A DNA stretch of 64,000 nt from Anaerolineaceae bacterium (GTDB lineage Bacteria; Chloroflexota; Anaerolineae; Aggregatilineales; Phototrophicaceae): contig NZXX01000001.1 in the NCBI GenBank assembly GCA_002702065.1, forward strand, positions 1,364,001-1,428,000, in the 5' to 3' direction. Position numbers and translations under genes: made by a program. Numbering within the stretch: position 1 is the first letter of the stretch; every line of letters begins with the position of its first letter. Positions 1-7,800 of the stretch are shown one piece after another. The notes beneath the pieces are model-generated. The model saw only the letters and a list, made by a program, of their open reading frames with translations, was not told the DNA's origin and did not search any database.

Positions 1-183
1 AGTGCCGGGTACGCAGGGGATAACCGTTGGACTAGCTCTATCCCGGCGTTAGAGCATGACGATGCAGACAGCATAGAACATGTTTTCGCTATCAGGGTGG
101 ACATAAGGTTTGAAAATGCTCACCGCTTGAAGAGTGCCAGCTAACCGGCGCGCGAATCACCCCCAGATAGTGGGGTGCATTGT

Positions 184-200
184 GTATACTTTATAGTATA
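184..200. promoter_or_regulatory. TATA-rich palindromic operator-like site 1
   Basis: GTATACT and AGTATA half-sites lie in an inverted arrangement a few bases apart. The same half-sites recur at 367-392, 1609-1634 and 1668-1692, always upstream of the genes at 420 or 1725, which suggests one regulator for both. Confidence 0.5.
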
Positions 201-237
201 TAATTAAAACAGTTGAGGATAGCAGCTTACTAATACG

Positions 238-341
238 ATACGCAGCGGGACCGGGACGCCTTAAAAGTTAAACCCTGCGGGGGAACTGGGGGACACGCTA
301 CCCCTGCCTAATTGCCAAAAGCGCAACTATTCGGCGGACGG
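238..341. repeat. Left arm of ~105-bp inverted repeat flanking the Cys-rich gene
   Basis: This segment reappears as its reverse complement at 1463-1571. Shared blocks include ATACGCAG, GGGACGCCTTAAA, GTTAAACC and GGGAACTGGGGGACACGC, with small indels between them. The rest of 1-419 shows no convincing gene: it is a non-coding flank with AT-rich palindromes near 184-200 and 367-392. Seen directly; its function (element end, origin half or regulatory flank) is inference. Confidence 0.75.
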
Positions 342-366
342 GCAAGCCCCCAGTCTTTGGGGTAAT

Positions 367-392
367 AAGTATATACTATATAGTATATACTT
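367..392. promoter_or_regulatory. Perfect 26-bp palindrome, operator-like site 2
   Basis: Positions 367-392 are an uninterrupted, perfectly self-complementary 26-mer built from AGTATATACT half-sites. It ends 27 bases before the ATG at 420, ahead of an AAGGAG ribosome site, where a repressor operator would be expected. A dimeric DNA-binding protein is the likely ligand; the HTH protein at 1725 is a candidate (inference). Confidence 0.65.
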
Positions 393-419
393 AAGGTGTA
401 GTCAGATAAGGAGTACATC

Positions 420-1433
420 ATGATTGAACTGAACACCCGCTACACCCTCACACCCCCGGCTGGCGCTATCTCGTTTGAAGGCATCCGCCTGATTTCGTCG
501 TGGATCGGCCAGCAGCGCGGTACGTCGCCCGAATGGCAAGCCGCCAATCCCGGTAGCGAGAGGCTTTACATCCCCCGCCTGCCGGACGACTGGCAGTGGG
601 TATGGGAAACCAGCGATGGCAAGCTGACAACCCGTGTCCGCAAGTTCTACTACAAAGAGTATGGCCTGAAATGCCCGCCTAGTTTTCTGACTCAGGTTGG
701 CAATCTGGGGCGAGATCATACCAATGACGACACGGTTTATCATTTCGAGTTCGTCAATGAATTTGACTGGTATCCCGGCGATTATGGCGACTCAGGCAGT
801 TGCTACTGGGGCAGCAATGCAGAAGCCCGTGAAATACTGGCGGATAATGGTGCTCTGGCAATGCTGTTTTATGACAATGAGAACGCTGGAATCGCCCGCG
901 CCTGGGTCGTGCCGATGGATGATTATCACATCGTTTTCAACGGCTATGGGTTCGCTGGTCATTCCACACTCATTATCGCCCGCGTGATGTCATTCCATCT
1001 CAATGTCACCTACAAAAGCATCTCGCTGCGCAATAATGGCACGTCCGACGGCATGTTGTGGATTAACGGTGGCAGCGGCTATGTCGTCGGGCAAAGCGAC
1101 CTTATCACCGGGATTCGCAGCTATGACTTTGAATGGTATACGTCAATGGGTAGCTGCAATAATTGTGGCGATACGATTGTTGGCGAGGATGACCTGTATC
1201 ACGGCCCTGACGATATGCCCTATTGCCAGTATTGTTTTTACGAACTATTTGACTACTGCTCGCAGTGCGGCGGTACGCACTGGCTGGAAGACCTGCGCAC
1301 CGTTGACGATGAATATTATTGTGACTGGTGCTGCAATCGGCACTGCGTGCCCTGTTCCAAGTGTGGCGAGCTGGTGCCAACCCGCCGGGCAACCGAACGG
1401 GAAGGACACCATTACTGCCACGAACATAGTTGA
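420..1433 (+). CDS. Cys-rich zinc-ribbon protein of unknown function
   Basis: The 337-residue product is not a family I recognise. Residues 1-230 are aromatic-rich with no clear motif. The last ~95 residues carry evenly spaced pairs (CNNC, CQYC, CSQC, CDWC, CSKC, then CHEH), a pattern like tandem treble-clef or LIM-type zinc knuckles. This suggests a zinc-stabilised interaction or nucleic-acid-binding tail. The ATG at 420 follows AAGGAG with good spacing. The gene stands alone between the arms of an inverted repeat, behind a perfect palindrome, and ends at a strong intrinsic terminator. This looks like a self-contained, tightly regulated accessory cassette. Function unknown. Confidence 0.8.
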   Translation: MIELNTRYTLTPPAGAISFEGIRLISSWIGQQRGTSPEWQAANPGSERLYIPRLPDDWQWVWETSDGKLTTRVRKFYYKEYGLKCPPSFLTQVGNLGRDHTNDDTVYHFEFVNEFDWYPGDYGDSGSCYWGSNAEAREILADNGALAMLFYDNENAGIARAWVVPMDDYHIVFNGYGFAGHSTLIIARVMSFHLNVTYKSISLRNNGTSDGMLWINGGSGYVVGQSDLITGIRSYDFEWYTSMGSCNNCGDTIVGEDDLYHGPDDMPYCQYCFYELFDYCSQCGGTHWLEDLRTVDDEYYCDWCCNRHCVPCSKCGELVPTRRATEREGHHYCHEHS

Positions 1434-1438
1434 CGACA

Positions 1439-1461
1439 GGGGGCTGCGGCCCCCTTTTTTT
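1439..1461 (+). terminator. Intrinsic terminator of the Cys-rich gene
   Basis: GGGGGC and GCCCCC form a 6-bp G+C stem with loop TGCG, followed directly by seven T residues, six bases after the stop codon of the 420-1433 gene. Confidence 0.9.
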
Positions 1462-1462
1462 G

Positions 1463-1571
1463 GCGCTTCGCTGAACATTTGTGCTTTCGGCAGCCAGGCA
1501 GGGGTGGCGTGTCCCCCAGTTCCCTCTGCCAGCCAGAGGTTTAACGTTTAAGGCGTCCCGGTCCTGCGTAT
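1463..1571. repeat. Right arm of ~105-bp inverted repeat
   Basis: Reverse-complement partner of 238-341. Together with the operator-like sites at 1609-1634 and 1668-1692 it accounts for the 1434-1724 intergenic interval, where I see no gene. Confidence 0.75.
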
Positions 1572-1608
1572 TCAGTTGTCGGTCGATCCTCCTTTCAATT
1601 ATTGCTTT

Positions 1609-1634
1609 AGTATATACTTTTTAGTATACATATA
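1609..1634. promoter_or_regulatory. TATA-rich palindromic operator-like site 3
   Basis: AGTATATACT followed by AGTATAC in inverted arrangement; same half-sites as at 367-392 but imperfect. Confidence 0.5.
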
Positions 1635-1667
1635 TAACCCCACTAAATAGGGGTTCACTCGCTTGAC

Positions 1668-1692
1668 AGTATATTCTTTATAGTATACACTT
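1668..1692. promoter_or_regulatory. TATA-rich palindromic operator-like site 4 overlapping a probable promoter
   Basis: AGTATA and GTATAC half-sites repeat the motif of 367-392. A TTGACA at 1663-1668 and TATACA at 1684-1689 form a plausible sigma70-type promoter with short (15-bp) spacing. The palindrome would then cover the promoter of the HTH gene at 1725, consistent with autoregulation. Confidence 0.5.
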
Positions 1693-1724
1693 AATTCAGG
1701 ATAGTTAAACAACAGGGAGCCATC

Positions 1725-2216
1725 ATGTTTGACCACTATACCCACACCCAGGCGTTCGCAGATGCCGTCAAGCGCATCGTTTACGACTCAGGTGCCCCAC
1801 GTCCACAGCAGCGGCCGGCACTGAGTGCGATCAGCAGTTTCGAGCGTTGCGACTGGCGACCGGAAGTGATGCAAGAGTGTGCCGATTATCTGAATATCAC
1901 CGGCCTACGGCTGGATGATGAGGGTCGGTTGATCTATGACGAGCCGGACCAGGCCCCCACGCAGGCGGCGCTGGTGATCGAGGTCCTCTTGACACGCTAC
2001 GTCGAAGCGCTTGAGGGGATCCAGTCGCCGGTGTATTCAACGAAGGAAGCAGCCGTCTACCTCGGCGTCAGCGTGCCGACCATCAAGAAGTACGTTCATC
2101 AGACCGAATCGCTGCCGTCGATCAAACGCGGGCACGCACTAATCTTTACCCGCGAGATGCTGGATGCCTTTGAGAAGCCCAAATACGGACGTCCCTGGCA
2201 TCGGGAAATAACCTAG
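1725..2216 (+). CDS. Small HTH (MerR/excisionase-type) DNA-binding protein
   Basis: A 163-residue protein. The C-terminal third (about residues 102-155) reads as an excisionase/MerR-like helix-turn-helix: YSTKEAAVYLGVSVPTIKKY, then a basic wing and a TREMLDAF helix. The N-terminal ~95 residues have no domain I recognise. Such proteins act as transcription regulators or recombination directionality factors. The ATG follows GGGAG. It lies directly upstream of the nuclease-like gene at 2242 and behind two copies of the palindromic site also found upstream of 420, so it is the natural candidate to bind that site; this is inference. Confidence 0.75.
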   Translation: MFDHYTHTQAFADAVKRIVYDSGAPRPQQRPALSAISSFERCDWRPEVMQECADYLNITGLRLDDEGRLIYDEPDQAPTQAALVIEVLLTRYVEALEGIQSPVYSTKEAAVYLGVSVPTIKKYVHQTESLPSIKRGHALIFTREMLDAFEKPKYGRPWHREIT

Positions 2217-2241
2217 CGTGTTTTTCTTTATGGGGGAAGAT

Positions 2242-3474
2242 ATGGCTAACGACCATTTTTCAGACGGACCAATACGAAGTTACATAATTGGCCTACAGCA
2301 GCAGATGGTACGTCAGATTGATTCCTTAACAGGAGATGACCTACAGAATTCAAATCTTGAGTCTCTACAAAATGCCCTGGTGCAGCAATATTGGATCACG
2401 ATCCCACAATTTGACGAAAGCAACATACGCCATGAGCGGTATGAAAAAGCCCGTCCGATCATTTATGGATCTAGAACCGTTACTCACCGAGGTACAATTT
2501 TCGTTTTCTACGTTCCATATGAAGGAGATGAAAATCTTTTTTATTACTATCCAGGCAGTTCCTACGCTACAGTGGGTGATGGCATTGAGGTCGCTATTCA
2601 GGGGAATGAACTCGTATTCACAATTTGGAGGGAGGCCGATCTGGAGAATGCGACAAGGGCGAGCCATGCGATTAGTTCAAGTTTTAAGTATGCCTTGAGC
2701 ATTTATCAAGGCAATGTCCAGCGACATGAGAAGGAGGTAGGACGCTATAACAACGAACTTGCTACTCAAATTGCTGCTCAAATCCAAAACAGACTCAAAA
2801 AGCTTCAAACTGATGAAGAAATTTCGAAATCGTTAGGATACCCTCTTCGAGAACGGCCTGACAATCCGCACACATTCGAGATCCCAGCAATACGCCAACG
2901 AATCGCCAAGCAGGAGCTGAATTCGTCTCGCCAAAAACCTCTTTCTCTAAGTATGGCAAATTATGAACAAATTCTGATGGCGATTCAAAGCATGGCCCAA
3001 ATTATGGAGTACAACCCATCGGCCTTCTCCGAAATGGATGAGGAAACCCTTCGCACATTATTCCTTGTCCCTCTCAATTTGCACTTCACAGGTGATGTAT
3101 CCGGCGAAACGTTCAATTTTGCCGGTAAGTCGGATATCTTGATTAAGCACAAAGGCAAAAATATCTTTGTGGCCGAATGCAAGTTCTGGAAGGGCCCAAA
3201 GTCATTTCACGACGCAATTGGCCAATTGATGAATCGCTATGTGTCATGGCACGATACCAAAACAGCCATACTCCTCTTTAACAGGAATGGCAATTTCTCC
3301 CGTGTCCTCAAGCAAATACCAGAGATCGTCGAAAAGCATTCACTATATCGCTCAAACATGGATAGTCAGATCGAGACTCAGTTTCGCTTTATGCTTGCGC
3401 ATCCAAGTGATCCAGAGCAAGAAGTTATGTTGACGGTCATGGCTTTTGAGGTACCAAATCTTGGCACGGAATAA
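2242..3474 (+). CDS. PD-(D/E)xK nuclease-like protein
   Basis: About 410 residues. The C-terminal part holds SDILIKHKG, then FVAECKFWKG and a following AIGQL. The D...ExK core plus downstream Q is typical of restriction-endonuclease-fold (PD-(D/E)xK) proteins. The N-terminal two thirds are soluble, charged and unassigned. I prefer the ATG at 2242 because GGGGGA lies just before it; the same frame also has ATG 2230 and GTG 2218. It follows the HTH gene with almost no gap, so the two are probably co-transcribed. The gene is visibly AT-richer than its neighbours, a sign of transfer. A defence or DNA-processing role is likely, but the substrate is unknown. Confidence 0.7.
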   Translation: MANDHFSDGPIRSYIIGLQQQMVRQIDSLTGDDLQNSNLESLQNALVQQYWITIPQFDESNIRHERYEKARPIIYGSRTVTHRGTIFVFYVPYEGDENLFYYYPGSSYATVGDGIEVAIQGNELVFTIWREADLENATRASHAISSSFKYALSIYQGNVQRHEKEVGRYNNELATQIAAQIQNRLKKLQTDEEISKSLGYPLRERPDNPHTFEIPAIRQRIAKQELNSSRQKPLSLSMANYEQILMAIQSMAQIMEYNPSAFSEMDEETLRTLFLVPLNLHFTGDVSGETFNFAGKSDILIKHKGKNIFVAECKFWKGPKSFHDAIGQLMNRYVSWHDTKTAILLFNRNGNFSRVLKQIPEIVEKHSLYRSNMDSQIETQFRFMLAHPSDPEQEVMLTVMAFEVPNLGTE

Positions 3475-3618
3475 CAACAGCATCTCAATTAATCACCAAA
3501 AGTGCGCCAACACTGGCCATAATTATTTCGGGATCAGCCCCAAAGCAGGTAACCAGGCTCATCTCCTGTCTCCGGCATCATGCTACAGTGACGCTATCGT
3601 CTAATAATTACGGAGATA

Positions 3619-3915
3619 ATGATGGCTAACAGACCATCCAGGAGCCGACGGAATCAAAACGCCATAATCGGCGCCGTTATTGCTGTAATTCTCGTGGTGA
3701 TTGTCCTGGTCTTACTACTTAATCGTCCAGCACCCCCAGTCACCGATGTGGATCAGGATCCGACGGCGACGCTGGAAATGCTGGACGAAGCCACACCCGA
3801 AGGTGACGGCGAGCTGGACACGATCGAACCGACCGTTGAGGATGCCATGGAAGAGCCAACAGTAGAAACCGAGCCGACACTGGAAGGTGAGGCGACCGAA
3901 GAAGCAGCGTCTTAG
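3619..3915 (+). CDS. Small membrane-anchored acidic protein
   Basis: A 98-residue protein with a short basic N-terminus, one strong transmembrane helix (about residues 17-36, rich in I, V and L), then a tail of Asp, Glu, Thr and Pro with repeats such as EPTVE. The N-in, tail-out topology suggests an anchored extracytoplasmic peptide of unknown role. GGAG precedes two adjacent ATGs (3619, 3622), the second being better spaced. The preceding 3475-3618 gap probably holds its promoter. No family recognised. Confidence 0.6.
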   Translation: MMANRPSRSRRNQNAIIGAVIAVILVVIVLVLLLNRPAPPVTDVDQDPTATLEMLDEATPEGDGELDTIEPTVEDAMEEPTVETEPTLEGEATEEAAS

Positions 3916-3940
3916 TGCTGCATTCAGTTAATGGTAGCTT

Positions 3941-3975
3941 ATGGAGGGATGGGTATTATTGTACGGTCCCTCCAT
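3941..3975. terminator. Hairpin between convergent genes
   Basis: ATGGAGGGA pairs with TCCCTCCAT (9 bp, 17-nt loop) at the meeting point of the 3619 (+) and 4672 (-) genes. No clean T-run follows, so it is only a possible bidirectional terminator; it overlaps the last codons of the minus-strand gene. Confidence 0.35.
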
Positions 3976-4672
3976 CTTTATTGTCTGATTTCTCCTTCGC
4001 CCGACTTGGTTGCCAAAATTGCGGGTGGCTGGAGTCTGTAAAGCGCCCCGTATCAACCTCTGGAGACCATTTGGTGTTATCAGGCAAGACAGTTTCCTCG
4101 GTGAATTTTGCTAACCCAAGTTTCGCTCCAGATAGGTCTGCGAGCCGCAAATTTGCCCCTTGCAGATTAGCATCAACCAAATCTGCACCCTTTAAGTTGG
4201 CGAGCATCAGGTTAGCATGTTGCAGGTTGGCAGCCACCAAATTAGCACCCTGCAAGTTGGCTCCAGCCAAATTAACCCCTTGCAAATTAGCTATCATAAG
4301 GTTTCCCCCCTTGAGCATTCCGTCGTCACCCTCAAGCCAATCGTAAGCGTAGATCTCCTCAACTGCCTTAATGGCTATATCATTCACAATGCTTCTGGCA
4401 TCGCGCAGTAACCGGGTGCGCAATTCGGCGACACGACGTTGCTCATCCAGCGCTGCTTTCCGCCCACCAATCAGGAGTTCAAACAACGCAAATGTGACAA
4501 TCGCACCCATCATTTCTGTACTAAAGTTCTGCAACCAGCCTGACCACCACTCTGAATCAGCCCCTGCTGGACTATATAGAGCTGAAAAGATGCTGCTGCC
4601 AACAGCAACCACAATCAAGATCAAAAACACTGCCATGTTGATATTCGTCAATCGCCGCAAGATGGTACTCAC
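3956..4672 (-). CDS. Membrane protein with pentapeptide repeats
   Basis: Two N-terminal hydrophobic helices (around MAVFLILIVVAVGSS and MGAIVTFALFELLIG) are followed by a soluble linker and about 14 consecutive A(N/D)LxX pentapeptides such as ANLQGANLVA, the right-handed beta-helix repeat. Pentapeptide-repeat proteins act as protein or DNA mimics and scaffolds; the specific role here is unknown. I place the start at the GTG at 4672 because GGAGGT precedes it; the open frame also has a TTG at 4702. It is divergent from the TIR-STAND gene, sharing the 4673-4885 promoter region. Confidence 0.8.
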   Translation of the reverse strand: MSTILRRLTNINMAVFLILIVVAVGSSIFSALYSPAGADSEWWSGWLQNFSTEMMGAIVTFALFELLIGGRKAALDEQRRVAELRTRLLRDARSIVNDIAIKAVEEIYAYDWLEGDDGMLKGGNLMIANLQGVNLAGANLQGANLVAANLQHANLMLANLKGADLVDANLQGANLRLADLSGAKLGLAKFTEETVLPDNTKWSPEVDTGRFTDSSHPQFWQPSRAKEKSDNKDGGTVQ

Positions 4673-4885
4673 TCCGACCTCCGTTTTAGAATTATTTAGC
4701 AACTTTCAAAGAGCGTGGCCCACCAATCAGTGGGGTCGAGGTTGATTATCGTCCGCTTATCAAATTATCCTGCTCTTGTTTTTGTACTTACTCGCAGGAA
4801 TCGAAGCTTAACGGCATAATGAAAAGTCTATTCATTACCCCGAGTGGCGCCAAACAGCTATGGGACGCTGCGGAGAGGTCACCGT

Positions 4886-7800
4886 ATGGCTCACCTGTTT
4901 TTCTCATATGCACACGCTGATGCAGATCGTCTGCTACCGATACATGCCCGTATGGAATTGATCACGGAGCACAGTCTGTGGCTGGACAAAATCGGACTGG
5001 AGCGTGGCACGGCCTGGGAGAATTCCATCAAGGCAGCCATTGATGACTGCTATGGCGTCATCTTCGCGGTAACCAAAACCTTTATTACGCGTCCTTTTAT
5101 CCTGAATAAGGAAATTCCATGGGCCTTCGATCGTTTCAAGGACAAACAGGGCGTGCAGTTATTCCCTATTCTGTTTGATGATGTGGAATTGCCAGACCTA
5201 CTCAAAACGCCTTACATCACCCAACTAATCGATGCGCGGGATGGTGTTATGGAGCGTGTGTATGACGAGCTGAAACAGATCCTCCCACCACCACAAGCGG
5301 GCAACCAACCTTTTGTCGTCTCGTGGCCACGGCTACCGAACTTCAAAGGTCGCGACCAATTGTTGATGGAACTCCATCACAAGATGATGGGTGAAGGCCG
5401 AGTAGGTGTCAAGACAGCCGGCCTTCATGGCACCGGCGGTATCGGCAAAACGCAGCTTGCAGTGGAGTATGCGCACCGGTACCGCTATTACTACCCTGCC
5501 GGCGTCTATTGGCTCAACGCAGCAGCAGACTGGCGCCAGGAGATTGCGGATTGTGCTGTTCATTTAGACCGGAGCCTGATCGAGCGAACCACAGATGAGA
5601 GAGTCTTAGCCTTCAGGGAACATCTGGCGGCGCAGGAAAACGACGCGTTGCTGGTACTGGATAATGTGGCAGATCCCGCCGAGGTGGCACGCCGTTTGGT
5701 TGCGCCCAAACTCACATTGATGGACATCTGCCAGCAAACCCGGACCCGCTTGTTGGTGACGACACGAAAACAGACATTGGATGGCTTTGTAGCCGTGTCG
5801 GTCGATGTGCTGGCACCATTGGACGCGCGGGCCGTGCTGTTGGATGCCTGGGTCACCAGCAGACGTAATGATGCGGCTGATGTCGACGCCTTGGATAGCA
5901 TCGCCGAGTCGCTGGGTTACCTACCGCTGGCACTCGCATGGATGACAGCAGCGCTTCAGGAACTACTCGACTTAGCGCCAGGGGATTTACTCGCAGAACT
6001 AAGGACTCGAGGGCTCGACGATTTAGTCCGCGAGTTGCAGCGGAACAGCATCGATCTGGGCACACCGGAATATCACGACCGACTCGTGGCCACTGCCCTC
6101 AGTTGGCAACTAAGCCAATTGAAGAGTGTTACGCCTGTCCAGCTATTGGCGTTGACGGCTGCCTACGGTGAAGCTGCAATTGTGCCTCTTGAACGTCTGC
6201 GCCTGCTGGCCAACCTGCCTGATAAGGGGTTAGTACGTCCATTTCCCAAAGCCATAAAAGAATTGCAGGCTTACAATCTTGTCGAAACACTCGATAATAA
6301 AACTGCACTTCGTCTACATCCTTTGACCCAGCAATATGTAATGCAGGAACTTCATGCACCCATAGTTATGGGCGAAAATATTGTACATCTGGTTAACGCA
6401 TATCGCGACCCAACAACAATAGATGTTCAGACAAGAAAGCGTGGTTTTAGTGAAATTTTGGAGGATCTCCGAGCCACACAAGCGGTGTTACCCACAGCCA
6501 ACGCTCATCTAGTTACACTCATTAGAGTGTTCCTATTGGCAGAACCACATCTTTTACATGTATCCGACGGGGTCCAGGAAAGCTATGTCCTCCAGCAAAT
6601 CCGCGACCGCGCCTACCATGAAGGCGTTGAGCCACTAATATCTGACTGTGATGTTTGGCTGGAGAATAAACGCTATATAAGAAATGTTGGAAAGGCTTTT
6701 CCTGCCGATGCAGCATTACTCAGGATAATTCACGGCCATACCGACGCTGTTGTCGGAGTACTCGAGCTGAGCGATGGCCGCATCCTTTCCTGGTCTTACG
6801 ATAGCAATCTGCGGCTATGGCAGCCAGATGGCTCACCTGGTCCGGTCCTGTTGGGTCATACGGGCGGCGTTAATGAGGCACTCGAGTTGAGTGACGGTCG
6901 CATCCTTTCCAGGGGTGCAGATTATGCTATTCGGTTGTGGCAGCTGGACGGCTCCCCCGGTCCGGTCTTCGAGGGCCACGACCATGCCGTTTTTGGGATG
7001 CTCGAGTTGAGTGATGGTCGAATCCTCTCCTGGTCTAATGACCGCACTCTGCGGCTGTGGCAGCCGGACGGCTCCCCCGGCCCCGTCCTCGAAGGTCACG
7101 CAGATGCAGTTTTGGGGGCGCTTGAGCTACGCGATGGTCGAATCCTCTCCTGGTCTATTGACGGCACTCTGCGGCTGTGGCTGCCGGACGGCTCCCCTGG
7201 TCCGGTCCTCGAGGGTCACAACAGCGCCGTGCAATGGGCACTCGAGCTAGGTGATGGTCGCATCCTCTCCTGGGCCAGCATTTTCCTTGGCAACGAGAAT
7301 ATCCTGCGGCTGTGGCAACCGGACGGCTCCCCTGGCCCCGTCCTTGAGGGCCATACGTATAGTATTAACGGCGCGCTTGAGCTAGGTGATAACCGCATCC
7401 TTTCCTGGTCTATTGACCGCACTCTGCGGTTGTGGCAGCCGGATGGCTCACCTGGCCCCGTCCTCGAGGGCCACTCAAACAGCGTGCGCGGGGCCCTCGA
7501 GTTGAGCGATGGCCGCATCCTATCATGGGCTGACGACAACACATTGCGGCTGTGGCAGCCGGATGGCTCACCTGGCCCAGTTATTGAGGGCCACACCGAT
7601 ACCGTATTTGGGGCGCTCCAGCTCCGTGATGGCCGCATCCTCTCTTGGACTGGAGGGTTGTTAAGCGCCCATGTCTTGCACATATGGTATTCGGATGGCA
7701 CGCCTGGCCCTATGCTTAAGGGGCATCACCATATCATAGTTGGGGCCCTCGAACTGAGCGATAGCCGCATCCTCTCCTGGTCTTATGACACCACAATGCG

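Noticed and set aside
402-743. Antisense open frame opposite the Cys-rich gene
   Set aside because: Shadow of the stronger + strand gene, with no start signal.
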